Positions 1-6,320 are shown, numbered from the stretch's first letter. The stretch is 10,579 bases of DNA from DATKCJ01 sp035513275 (GCA_035513275.1 DATKCJ010000251.1:1-10579), one strand, 5' to 3'. Numbers and translations are program-made. The notes: generated by a model from the letters alone, not told the origin.

Positions 1-34
1 CACACGCGCCTTTTCGGTAGCGGCCCAAGGCACA

Positions 35-53
35 TGTCACCTATTAGGTGACA
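35..53. promoter_or_regulatory. 19-bp palindrome, copy 1 of 3 (candidate operator)
   Basis: TGTCACCTATTAGGTGACA has perfect 8-bp arms around a 3-base ATT centre and lies 5 bp beyond the lactonase stop codon. It shares its core with the palindromes at 1661-1683 and 1716-1736 (family consensus TGTCAnCTAwTrGnTGACA). No T-run follows it on either strand, so a rho-independent terminator is unlikely. The symmetry and size suit the binding site of a dimeric regulator, possibly for a gene to the left of the window. The regulator is unknown. Confidence 0.55.
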
Positions 54-58
54 TTCGA

Positions 59-1210
59 TCAGTTGCTCGGTTGTGCTAGCACTGCAGAAACAAATCTGAC
101 GTCCACAGGCGAGCCCACGGAAACAGTGTGTTCCGTCGCAGTGAGGCGTCCTGTGGTCATGTCGATGGCGAACACCGCGACTGAGTTCGACTTCTGATTT
201 CCGACGAGGAGCCAGCGGCCGGTCGGATCGATGCCGAGTCCGCGCGGGGTCTCGCCGCCGCACGGCACGTTCTCGATGAGCGAGAGCGCGCCGTCCGTGC
301 CTGTTGCAAAGACGGACACGCTGTTGTGTCCGCGCACCGTTGCGAAAACAAAACGCCCGTCCGGACTCGCGACGATCGCCGCTGCCGAGAACGAGCTCTC
401 GATCTCGACGCCGGCGGGCAGGAGGGAAATAGTTTCGCGCGCATCGAGCGCGCCGCGCGAAGCGTCCCACGCGAAGGTGGACAGCGTGCAGGTCATCTCA
501 TTGACGACGTAGACGCGTGTGCCATCCGCGCTGAATACGAGATGTCGCGGCCCCGAGCCAGGCGGCACCACTGCATACGCGGGTTCGTTTGCAACGAGCG
601 ACGCGTCGGCAGGATCGAGCCGATAGTTCATGATGCGATCGGTGCCCAGGTCGCATGCGAGTGCGAAGCCTCCCTGCGGTGCCGTCACGAAGCAGTGCGC
701 ATGCGGCCCGCGCTGACGGCTCGGGTTCACGCTGCGGCCCTCATGCTGGGCAAAAGTGCCGTCGGTCAATCGACCGTCGGGCCCGGTGCGAAAAGATTTC
801 ACGCTGCCACCGCTGTAGTTCGCGACTAGAACGGTGCGCCCGGTCGTATCGATGCTCACGTGGCACGGACCTGCGCCTCCGGCAAATTTCTCGTCGACGA
901 GTTCAAGCCTGCCGCTCGGGCGGGTGATGGCGTAGCTGCTCACGGCTCCACCCGGACCGTTGGGCCGGGTCGCCGCAAACAAGAACCGGCCGTCGGGCGA
1001 CACCGCGAGGTAGTTGGGGCTCGGAACCTCCATCGCGAGTTCGGGTGCAGAGAGACTTCCCGTGGCAACGTCCATGCGCGACACGTAGATCCCTCTTGCC
1101 GCCCCATCGGTGAAAGTCCCAAAGTAGACAAGGTATTCGGCTGCACCCAGCGCCGAACCCAGCGTCGCTACGACGAGAGGGAGAATCGTGATCTTTTTCA
1201 CTTCACGCAT
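59..1210 (-). CDS. Exported lactonase-family seven-bladed beta-propeller protein
   Basis: 383-residue protein of the lactonase family (PF10282, the 6-phosphogluconolactonase/YbhE type). Seen: a basic N-terminus and hydrophobic stretch (about residues 5-23, ending LGSALGAA), then repeated propeller-blade motifs such as SPDGRFLF, GPCHVSID, ANYSGGSV, SPDGRFVF and DPTGRWLLVGN. GPHAH at about 169-173 is a hallmark of the family. Known: characterised members hydrolyse sugar lactones, for example 6-phosphogluconolactone in the cytosolic pentose phosphate pathway. Inferred: the signal peptide sends this one to the periplasm, so a non-phosphorylated lactone or a purely structural propeller role is possible. 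The ATG at 1210 was chosen because it sits directly before the signal peptide and has AGGTGAG just upstream, although the spacing is short. The frame extends to a TTG at 1270, but those extra 20 residues would bury the signal sequence. It lies 106 bp downstream of the short gene at 1317-1526 and may be co-transcribed with it. Confidence 0.88.
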   Translation of the reverse strand: MREVKKITILPLVVATLGSALGAAEYLVYFGTFTDGAARGIYVSRMDVATGSLSAPELAMEVPSPNYLAVSPDGRFLFAATRPNGPGGAVSSYAITRPSGRLELVDEKFAGGAGPCHVSIDTTGRTVLVANYSGGSVKSFRTGPDGRLTDGTFAQHEGRSVNPSRQRGPHAHCFVTAPQGGFALACDLGTDRIMNYRLDPADASLVANEPAYAVVPPGSGPRHLVFSADGTRVYVVNEMTCTLSTFAWDASRGALDARETISLLPAGVEIESSFSAAAIVASPDGRFVFATVRGHNSVSVFATGTDGALSLIENVPCGGETPRGLGIDPTGRWLLVGNQKSNSVAVFAIDMTTGRLTATEHTVSVGSPVDVRFVSAVLAQPSN

Positions 1211-1316
1211 CTCACCTAGGCTTCGCTCCGTTTGATTCGATGCAAGGCAAAGCAATCGACCAGAGGACAACCCGAATCCGCAAACCTCCGCGAGATACCA
1301 CCGGAAAACATAATCT

Positions 1317-1526
1317 TCAGCAGGGCTGGTGTCCCCAATCGGTTTCCTTCAGCTCCTTCTCAAAGCGCTCCATCTGTTCCTCGGGGGTGAGCTCGTTCGC
1401 GGACGCCGGCGCACCAGCAGCGCCCGATGCAGGCGACTTCGCATCGCCAGCAGACGGCGTGGTCGCCTTCGGTGGCGCTGGCTTAGGGTCCAAATTGGAC
1501 GAACTCGTATTCGGGTCGGCGGACAT
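1317..1526 (-). CDS. Short protein ending in DWGHQPC, unknown function
   Basis: 69-residue protein that I do not recognise as a named family. Residues 1-44 are Ala/Pro/Ser/Thr-rich and look disordered. Residues about 45-62 (from LTPEEQMERFEKELKE) should form a charged amphipathic helix, and the protein ends abruptly in DWGHQPC. The organised C-terminus, with one Trp, one His and a terminal Cys in an otherwise featureless chain, is what makes it look like a real gene rather than a chance frame. No signal peptide or membrane segment is visible. The ATG at 1526 has only a weak purine stretch (AGAG) upstream. It precedes the lactonase gene on the same strand by 106 bp and diverges from the transglutaminase gene. 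The terminal His/Cys could bind metal or be modified, but that is only a guess. Confidence 0.6.
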   Translation of the reverse strand: MSADPNTSSSNLDPKPAPPKATTPSAGDAKSPASGAAGAPASANELTPEEQMERFEKELKETDWGHQPC

Positions 1527-1660
1527 GGGCGAAAAACTCTGAGTCAGGGGATCGAATCGTGGATGGGAGTTCGAAACCCGAAGTTGAGCGAGACGTTAAC
1601 GCAGTTCGCCTTCCCCGCAACCCTGCCGCGCTTCCTCCCCTCGACCGACGCCCAATCCAG

Positions 1661-1683
1661 TTTGTCAGCTAATAGCTGACAAA
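1661..1683. promoter_or_regulatory. 23-bp palindrome, copy 2 of 3 (candidate operator)
   Basis: Perfect 10-bp arms TTTGTCAGCT and AGCTGACAAA flank an AAT centre. The core TGTCAGCTAATAGCTGACA matches copy 1 except for a compensated change (C...G becomes G...C at the sixth position from each end) and an inverted centre. Symmetry is therefore kept while sequence varies, as expected if the palindrome itself is selected. It lies between divergent genes and could control either. Confidence 0.6.
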
Positions 1684-1715
1684 CACCGCGCGACCGACGG
1701 GGAGGCACAGGCCAC

Positions 1716-1736
1716 TTGTCAACTATTGGATGACAA
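1716..1736. promoter_or_regulatory. 21-bp imperfect palindrome, copy 3 of 3 (candidate operator)
   Basis: Outer arms TTGTCA and TGACAA are perfect; the inner part (ACTATTGGA) is imperfect, giving 7 of 9 matching positions per arm. It is the most degenerate of the three copies and lies 54 bp, centre to centre, from copy 2. That is about five helical turns, a spacing compatible with two dimers on the same face of the DNA. Confidence 0.5.
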
Positions 1737-1771
1737 ACTCTCGGCCGCGACGGAGCCATCATTCACGTTGA

Positions 1772-2842
1772 GTGTCACAGATCGAGTGGCACCGCGGCGC
1801 GGCGATCGCGGCTCGCCGTTGTCAGCACGGCCATCGCTGCAACGCAAACGCTCGTGTTCGCGCGCACACTCGTTCACAGACTGCAGCGGCAGTTCGATCC
1901 ACTCTACTCACCACGTTGTCCACGACGCCCAAGCACACTTACGATCTCACTGCACGCGTCGGTTGCGCCCTCAGCTACAACGTCACGGGCACGGCGTCGC
2001 TGTTGCTCAACCTTCAGCCACTGCCCGATCGCAACCACGCCGTGGTCTTTCAGGCGCTGACGCTGGGCGACAACCTCCCGGCGCACGAATTCCCCGACAG
2101 CCACGGCAACCGCGTCTGGCAGGTGAAACTCGCCCCCGGGTTGAACTCCATCCGCCACGACGCTATCGTCGCCCTCTCATCGCGCCCCGACAACGCGGGC
2201 CTGCCCGCCGCCACGCCGCAGTCGCCCGACGACCTCGCGCCCTCGATTCTGCGCTACGTGTTGCCGAGCCGCTACTGCGACTCCGACAAGCTCACCAACT
2301 TCGCGTGGGAGAAGTTTGGCAACGTCGAGCACGGCCTCCCGCGAGTCGACGCGATCAGTCGGTGGATCCACGAGAACATCGAGTATCGCTACATGTCCGG
2401 CCGGCCCGACCTGTCGGCATGGGACGTGTTGCAGCGCGGCTACGGCGTGTGCCGCGATTTCGCTCACCTCGCGATCGCCCTCAACCGCACGTTTAACCTT
2501 CCCGCGCGCTACGTCACGGGGCACTTGCCCGACATCGCTTTCCCAGATCCCGATAACCACATGGACTTCCACGCCTACGCCGAAGTCTACGTGGCCGGAA
2601 ACTGGTATACGACCGACGCGCGATTCCACGTGCCGCGCATCGGCCGGATCAAACTCTCATGCGGCCAGGACGCCGTCGATGGTGCGTTCTCGACAATCTT
2701 CGGCGGCGCGACTCTCACCTACTTCCAAGTCTGGGCCTACCAGATCGCACGAGGCACAGTGGGTGTCGGCGATCCGCTCGATTTCTCCAAGCGCCTCGAC
2801 AACCAGTTCACCGTGCAGACTGAGATGCCGTATACGGTTTGA
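1772..2842 (+). CDS. Transglutaminase-like cysteine protease family protein (start uncertain)
   Basis: The frame gives 356 residues from a GTG at 1772. Counting from there, residues about 56-135 match the bacterial transglutaminase N-terminal beta domain. Residues about 155-285 are the transglutaminase-like core (PF01841). The catalytic triad is visible: Cys227 in GYGVCRDFAH, His267 in MDFHAYAEVYV and Asp282 in YTTDARF. Members act as peptidases or amide-bond-modifying enzymes; the substrate here cannot be told. Residues 1-48 (Arg/His/Ala-rich) look non-coding, so a better start may be the TTG at 1916, giving 308 residues, closer to the family's usual size. Neither start has a ribosome-binding site. 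Another frame of the same stretch would encode a signal-like peptide (RRSRLAVVSTAIAATQ), so a frameshift or decayed N-terminus is possible. Two operator-like palindromes lie upstream. It converges on the VF530 gene, with 66 bp between. Confidence 0.85.
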   Translation: MSQIEWHRGAAIAARRCQHGHRCNANARVRAHTRSQTAAAVRSTLLTTLSTTPKHTYDLTARVGCALSYNVTGTASLLLNLQPLPDRNHAVVFQALTLGDNLPAHEFPDSHGNRVWQVKLAPGLNSIRHDAIVALSSRPDNAGLPAATPQSPDDLAPSILRYVLPSRYCDSDKLTNFAWEKFGNVEHGLPRVDAISRWIHENIEYRYMSGRPDLSAWDVLQRGYGVCRDFAHLAIALNRTFNLPARYVTGHLPDIAFPDPDNHMDFHAYAEVYVAGNWYTTDARFHVPRIGRIKLSCGQDAVDGAFSTIFGGATLTYFQVWAYQIARGTVGVGDPLDFSKRLDNQFTVQTEMPYTV

Positions 2843-2845
2843 ATC

Positions 2846-2865
2846 GGGCGAGTTCTGCCCCATTT
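2846..2865. other. Weak hairpin between convergent genes
   Basis: GGGC (2846-2849) pairs with GCCC (2857-2860) across a 7-base loop, followed by CATTTT, just after the transglutaminase stop. A 4-bp stem is too weak to call a terminator with confidence. It is the only candidate in the 66-bp gap between the two convergent genes. Confidence 0.2.
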
Positions 2866-2908
2866 TCGCAACCAGGTTCAACATCCGTGCCCAGCGTTTG
2901 ATCCGCGG

Positions 2909-3142
2909 CTACGCCTCTCTGCGCTTCTCCGCCAAATACCAGTCCTCGACTTTCTTTCGCGCCCACGACGTCTTGCGGAGGAACGTCAGGCTCGACTTGA
3001 CCGACGGATCAAATTCGAAGCACCGCACCGGAATCCTCCGCGCCATCTCCGCCCAGCCGTGCTCCTCCACAAGGTGCACGACGATCGCCTCGAGCGTCAC
3101 TCCGTGTAACGGATCCCGCGGATGTGAGGACTGAGAAGACAT
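2909..3142 (-). CDS. VF530-family (DUF2132) small DNA-binding protein
   Basis: 77-residue protein matching the VF530 family (PF09905) nearly end to end. The recognised motifs are DPLHGVTLEAIVVHLVE, GWAEMARRIPVRCFEFDP and SVKSSLTFLRKTSWARKKVE. Known: the family is named after a Vibrio fischeri protein whose structure suggested double-stranded-DNA binding; its cellular role is undefined. The ATG at 3142 (MSSQSSHPRDPLHG) gives the usual family length. The frame stays open to 3250, but the extra 36 residues show no family similarity. No Shine-Dalgarno sequence precedes it. It is divergent from the Pmp3-type gene (150-bp spacer) and convergent with the transglutaminase gene, so it is probably transcribed alone. 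Confidence 0.88.
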   Translation of the reverse strand: MSSQSSHPRDPLHGVTLEAIVVHLVEEHGWAEMARRIPVRCFEFDPSVKSSLTFLRKTSWARKKVEDWYLAEKRREA

Positions 3143-3292
3143 GTCGGATGGTATCGGGATAGCGGAGCGATCATCCCTTGTCACCTTCGGGTCGTTCCCC
3201 ACGGAGGAGCCGGGCAGGGCCACGGCTCGAGGTTCCGGGCTGGACCACACTCTGAGCTGTCTCTAGGAATGGGTCCCCACCCCACAAAAAAT

Positions 3293-3454
3293 ATGTCACC
3301 TGTCCTCCTAATCATCCTTGCGATATTCCTCCCGCCCGTCGCCGTCGCCGTCAAGTGTGGCCTCGGAAAGGACTTCTTGATCAACCTGATCCTCACCCTC
3401 CTCTTCTTCCTCCCAGGCATGGTCCACGCTCTGTATCTGGTGACGAAGAAGTAG
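3293..3454 (+). CDS. Pmp3/UPF0057 (YqaE-type) membrane proteolipid
   Basis: 53-residue hydrophobic protein with the two transmembrane segments of the Pmp3/YqaE family (PF01679). TM1 is about residues 2-20 (LLIILAIFLPPVAVAVKCGL); then come the family motif GLGKDFLINLILTLL and TM2 ending LPGMVHALYLVTKK. Known: these small proteins sit in the cytoplasmic membrane and are linked to salt or cold stress and membrane potential in yeast and plants; their bacterial role is poorly defined. The ATG at 3293 gives the standard family length. An in-frame ATG at 3269 would add MGPHPTKN; its only purine stretch (AGGA) is too close to serve it. It stands alone, divergent from the VF530 gene and convergent with the exported-protein gene. 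Confidence 0.9.
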   Translation: MSPVLLIILAIFLPPVAVAVKCGLGKDFLINLILTLLFFLPGMVHALYLVTKK

Positions 3455-3564
3455 AGCAGTCGCTGGGATCGACACGATTTCCGCGAATCTTCCCGGTTTA
3501 AGCTTGGAGACTTGAGCCTGATTACCTCCGGGGGATCTCGTGGAAATTCGTCTAGTTTGAGTTT

Positions 3565-3589
3565 CTCCGGACTCACACTCACTCCGGAG
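3565..3589. other. Hairpin overlapping the stop codon of the exported-protein gene
   Basis: CTCCGGA (3565-3571) and TCCGGAG (3583-3589) are perfect 7-bp arms around an 11-base loop. The right arm lies inside the last codons of the minus-strand gene and the loop contains its stop codon. Neither strand has a U-tract after the stem, so it does not fit a standard rho-independent terminator. It could protect an RNA 3' end or impede convergent transcription from the Pmp3 gene. Confidence 0.35.
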
Positions 3590-4328
3590 CGAGCGTGAGC
3601 ATTGCGACGGTCTTCTGTGCGTTCTTGCCGCCCGTTCCAGTGCCGTGGCTCACGCGCTCGTGACGCACGACGACGAGCCGGTCTCCGCGCGCGGAGAACT
3701 CATACGCGTCACTTTCGTCAGACGCGAAACTCACGACGAGGAACGCGCGACCCTTGAACTGGACCGAGCGCTCTGCCGCGAGCGGCACCCCGTCCTTCCC
3801 GACCCACACACGCACCGTCGCTTCGAGCTCCTTCAGATATTTCCTTGTCTGCGCATTCACGCGCGGGGTGCTGTTGAAGATGAGCAGCCTCGCCGGAGCA
3901 CCCTTCCACTCGGCGGCCTCCTCTCTCAACAACTCCGACTGCCCGAGCCAACGGCTCAATTCGATCGCACCGTTGAGATAGCCCGATAGCACGGTCGCGC
4001 TTAACAGACCCATGGCGCGCCGCATGGGCGTCTTGACTTCCCCGTCGACCGACGCCGCCCGCACCTCCTCAGCCGCATCCGCGAGCGTGCCGCGACTCCA
4101 GGTGACGCGCAACCCGTCGGCGTCCTCCGCGATTCCCACCGACACGGTGCACGTTTCCTCGACCATGCCGTCCTTGTCGCCCGCCTCGCTCCAATACTCG
4201 TAGCTCACGCCGGCGCGCACTTCCGATTCACCCGTGAAACGCGCGAGAGCGGCCGTCAGTTCCGAATGGGTGTCGGCGCGCGCCACGGAGATGGCTGCCG
4301 CGAAGAAAGTGAAGAGTAGCAAACGCAT
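3579..4328 (-). CDS. Exported protein of unknown function
   Basis: 249-residue protein that I cannot assign to a family. A clear Sec signal peptide is seen: MRLLLFTFFAAAISVARA, with likely cleavage after Ala18, then DTHSELTAALARF. There is no lipobox cysteine and no later membrane segment, so it should be periplasmic or released. The mature part alternates beta-like stretches (VSYEYWSEAG, CTVSVGIAED, GLRVTWSRG, TVRVWVGKDG, FLVVSFASDE, RLVVVRHERV) with a helical middle (about 82-145). That pattern could suit a LolA/LolB-like or similar substrate-binding beta fold, but this is a guess from texture. Mature protein has one cysteine (Cys60), so no internal disulfide. The ATG at 4328 is chosen for the signal peptide; the frame extends to 4814, but that part is the dUTPase gene read out of frame. 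It starts 77 bp after the dUTPase stop, so co-transcription is plausible. Confidence 0.78.
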   Translation of the reverse strand: MRLLLFTFFAAAISVARADTHSELTAALARFTGESEVRAGVSYEYWSEAGDKDGMVEETCTVSVGIAEDADGLRVTWSRGTLADAAEEVRAASVDGEVKTPMRRAMGLLSATVLSGYLNGAIELSRWLGQSELLREEAAEWKGAPARLLIFNSTPRVNAQTRKYLKELEATVRVWVGKDGVPLAAERSVQFKGRAFLVVSFASDESDAYEFSARGDRLVVVRHERVSHGTGTGGKNAQKTVAMLTLAPE

Positions 4329-4405
4329 CAGTGTTTTCGCGATCGGGCTCCGACCCCATTCACTCGGCACTTTCAATTTCACTCTGACCGGCGGCTTTGC
4401 ACCGA

Positions 4406-4777
4406 TCAGATATGTTTGGAATCGTCCGCCTTCTTCTCGGCGTAGCCGCTGTCCTGGCGCGCGTGGTTGACGGCGTTCTTTTTCACGTAGGCCTCGTAGA
4501 CGTCGTCGGCGCTCATGCCGAGCGCCTGCGCGATCGAGATGAGGAAGTGGAAAAGATCCACGACCTCCACACGCGCGTTTTGCTGGTCGAACTTCTGGTA
4601 TTTCGCCCACCACTTCCACGGCACGGAGTCGACGAGTTCGGCGAGTTCCTGCTGCATCGCGCGCGTGTAGTTGAGCACCCATTTGGTCTGCTCGGCCTCG
4701 GGGATGTCGCGCAGTTGCACGCCGATCCGGTTGTTCAACGCTTCCTGCATCCGGAAAATCTCCGCGAGTTTGTCCAT
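4406..4777 (-). CDS. dUTP diphosphatase, all-alpha (dimeric) type
   Basis: 123-residue protein of the all-alpha NTP pyrophosphatase superfamily, dUTPase_2 type (PF08761; MazG-related). Known: this class hydrolyses dUTP to dUMP and pyrophosphate using magnesium, keeping uracil out of DNA and feeding thymidylate synthesis in the cytosol. Seen: QEALNNRIG (11-19); the metal-binding first helix ELAELVDS with Glu44, Glu47 and Asp50; the SVPWKWW segment (51-57), which is typical; the second metal motif EVVDLFHFLIS with Glu71 and Asp74; and a C-terminal KKNAVNHARQDSGY motif (99-112). It is unrelated to the trimeric beta-type Dut enzyme. The ATG at 4777 directly precedes the first helix, without a Shine-Dalgarno sequence. 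The exported-protein gene follows 77 bp downstream, and the gene diverges from the RG-rich protein gene. A deoxynucleotide pyrophosphatase of slightly different specificity is the main alternative. Confidence 0.87.
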   Translation of the reverse strand: MDKLAEIFRMQEALNNRIGVQLRDIPEAEQTKWVLNYTRAMQQELAELVDSVPWKWWAKYQKFDQQNARVEVVDLFHFLISIAQALGMSADDVYEAYVKKNAVNHARQDSGYAEKKADDSKHI

Positions 4778-5107
4778 GCGGAACTGGGTTAGGCCGTGTC
4801 CCCGCCACCGGCAAGCAAGTCCTTCAGCGCGTTTGCCCGCCGGCCCGAATCCGTGCCATGCCGGGCCCTTGGCGCCGGTTCCATAAGCACCTGCCGGCCC
4901 GCCACAACGGCCTCACCGCACGCACGCGCCGGCCGCGCCTCCCCGGCGCGACGAGGATTTTGACATTGCAACACCCTCCCACCCCGGGGATTTTGCCCGC
5001 CTATGGCGGCGCCTGCCGCCGCGCCAACGCGCATCGCGGCGCCGCCCCAACAACACCACGCGCCCAACACATTACCCGGCGCGTTCACAGCAAGACACCA
5101 TAAGTCA
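4778..5107. other. Divergent intergenic region, no gene seen
   Basis: About 330 bp between the dUTPase (minus) and RG-rich protein (plus) starts. It is very GC-rich with many short GGC/GCC runs. A TTGACA at 4960-4965 could be a -35 element for the plus-strand gene, but no matching -10 lies at 16-18 bp. Open frames cross it on both strands, but they have low-complexity Ala/Pro/Arg composition and no recognisable domains. The plus-strand frame of the RG-rich gene is open back to 5003 without a better start. Confidence 0.4.
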
Positions 5108-6277
5108 ATGAACGACGAGACACCGGCTCTCCCAGAGAGCCAGGCCGGCGCGGACACACCTCCGCCCGCCACGCCACCTGCCCCGGCCGCGCCGGCAGCG
5201 TTTGGCTTCGGAGCCGCCAGGGGCTCCGGATTGATGCGCGGCAAACGCCAGACCCCACCCGCAGCCCCAGCCGCCGCTAGCAGCCAGCCCACAGAAGCCT
5301 ACATCCCGACAGCGATCCAAATCATCGAGCCGGAGCGTGAGACGTTCGGCGGATTTGGCGCCAAGCCCGAGGCGCATGCGCCGGAAATCGCCAAGCACGC
5401 AGACTCACGGCCCGAAGTTCCGAGGCAGCACATCGCTGCGAAGGCACCCGAGCCCGTGGCGCCGGCCCGCCAAGTCCCCGCCCCAGCGCCGAAGCCGTTC
5501 GCGACCGATGAGCCCGCCTTTTCCGACGAGCCCCTCGAGACGGCCCGCATCAACGATGAGCCCGAGTCCGCGAATGGATCCGACACTCCCGCGGAGCTAA
5601 ACATACTCCCCACCGAGCCCCGCAAAGTGCAGGAACACCGTTGGGATAGCTCCAGCGCCTCCGAGCCACGCCGCGACGACTCTCGCCGGGACAACGCGCG
5701 CCGCGACAGCCGGCCGGGGGATCGCCAAGGTGATCGCGGATACAGCCGCGGCCCGGGCCAGCCTGCTGGACGCGATTTTCGCAAGGACGGTCGCCCAGAG
5801 GATCGTCGCGAAGGGCACCGCCCATCGCAGCCTGCACCCATGCCCGCAGCACCCGCGGCACCCGCAAAGTCGGGAGGCCTCCTCGGTTGGATCAAGGGAC
5901 TCTTCACCAGCAAGCCTGCAGCACCAGCGCCGCGCACAGGCGGCACGCCGGTGCAAGATGGCGGGGACCGCGGCGGCGAACGCCGCAGGCGCGGTCGTGG
6001 ACGTCGCGGCCGCGGCGGCGACTTCCAAAATCGTGGCGACTTCCAAAGTCGCGGGCCGCAAGAAGCAGGCCCGGGCGGCGAGCGTCGCCCTGAGGGTGGC
6101 CAAGGCGGCGGCGAACGCCGTTCCGAAGGCGGCCATGGCCACGGTGGACACAGCGGCGGCGAAGGTGGCGCAAATCGCCGGCGCAGTCGCGGTGGCCGCG
6201 GACGTGGCAGCCGCGGACGCAGCAGCGACTACCGAGGCGGCGAAGACCAAGGCGTTCGCGGCGGCGGCGGAATTTAG
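5108..6277 (+). CDS. Intrinsically disordered RG/RGG-rich protein, putative RNA-associated
   Basis: 389-residue low-complexity protein with no family I can name. Layout seen: an Ala/Pro-rich N-terminus with a short FGFGAARGSGLMRGKR patch; an acidic and Pro-rich middle (to about 186); an Arg/Asp-rich block (187-237, PRRDDSRRDNARRDSR...); then a single hydrophobic motif GLLGWIKGLF (257-266); and a Gly/Arg tail (287-389) full of RGG, RGR and GGERR units ending RGGGGI. RG-rich tails commonly bind RNA and can drive condensation; GLLGWIKGLF looks like an amphipathic helix that could touch a membrane or a protein partner. Both roles are inferred. The tail contains an exact-length 11-residue duplication (323-344) and a 6-residue duplication (GDFQNR/GDFQSR). 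The ATG at 5108 is preferred to an in-frame ATG at 5003 because the preceding 35 residues are spacer-like; no Shine-Dalgarno sequence is seen. A strong terminator closes the unit, so it is monocistronic. Confidence 0.75.
   Translation: MNDETPALPESQAGADTPPPATPPAPAAPAAFGFGAARGSGLMRGKRQTPPAAPAAASSQPTEAYIPTAIQIIEPERETFGGFGAKPEAHAPEIAKHADSRPEVPRQHIAAKAPEPVAPARQVPAPAPKPFATDEPAFSDEPLETARINDEPESANGSDTPAELNILPTEPRKVQEHRWDSSSASEPRRDDSRRDNARRDSRPGDRQGDRGYSRGPGQPAGRDFRKDGRPEDRREGHRPSQPAPMPAAPAAPAKSGGLLGWIKGLFTSKPAAPAPRTGGTPVQDGGDRGGERRRRGRGRRGRGGDFQNRGDFQSRGPQEAGPGGERRPEGGQGGGERRSEGGHGHGGHSGGEGGANRRRSRGGRGRGSRGRSSDYRGGEDQGVRGGGGI
6017..6052 (+). repeat. 18-bp tandem duplication within the RG-rich gene
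   Basis: Two adjacent 18-base units (6017-6034 and 6035-6052) begin GGCGACTTCCAAA and differ at two bases. They encode GDFQNR and GDFQSR. The near-identity at DNA level points to recent duplication by slippage. Confidence 0.75.
6074..6139 (+). repeat. 33-bp tandem repeat encoding an 11-residue unit
   Basis: Two consecutive 33-base units encode GGERRPEGGQG and GGERRSEGGHG (residues 323-333 and 334-344). A degenerate His/Gly-rich continuation follows. Several wobble positions differ, so it is older than the 18-bp duplication just upstream. Confidence 0.65.
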
Positions 6278-6320
6278 ACATACGCCACGCGTCGCTCCCC
6301 CGCGATTCGCAACTCACTTC

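Larger units (their letters stand above)
1527..1771. other. Divergent intergenic region with two operator-like palindromes
   Basis: This spacer separates the short minus-strand gene from the plus-strand transglutaminase gene; coding-like sequence does not resume until about 1916. It holds two members of the palindrome family also found at 35-53, listed separately, with centres 54 bp apart. I see no convincing -35/-10 pair and no RNA gene. A 72-codon minus frame crosses it but has no domain-like features. Confidence 0.5.

Noticed and set aside
1544..1762. A 72-codon minus-strand frame in the divergent intergenic region
   Set aside because: It spans both palindromes, has no domain-like features and no ribosome-binding site.
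1726..2496. A 256-codon plus-strand frame overlapping the transglutaminase gene
   Set aside because: It is Arg/Pro/His-rich shadow sequence out of frame with the catalytic domain; only its first part bears on the N-terminus question.
3178..3301. Half-sites TTGTCACCT (3178-3186) and TGTCACCT (3294-3301) resembling one arm of the palindrome family
   Set aside because: Neither has a matching second arm; eight-base half-sites are weak evidence, and one lies in the Pmp3 coding start.
4329..4814. N-terminal extension of the exported-protein frame over the dUTPase gene
   Set aside because: The extension is the dUTPase sequence read in another frame, and the signal peptide begins at 4328.
4960..4965. 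TTGACA as a promoter -35 element for the RG-rich gene
   Set aside because: No acceptable -10 hexamer occurs at 16-18 bp downstream, and a lone hexamer is expected by chance.
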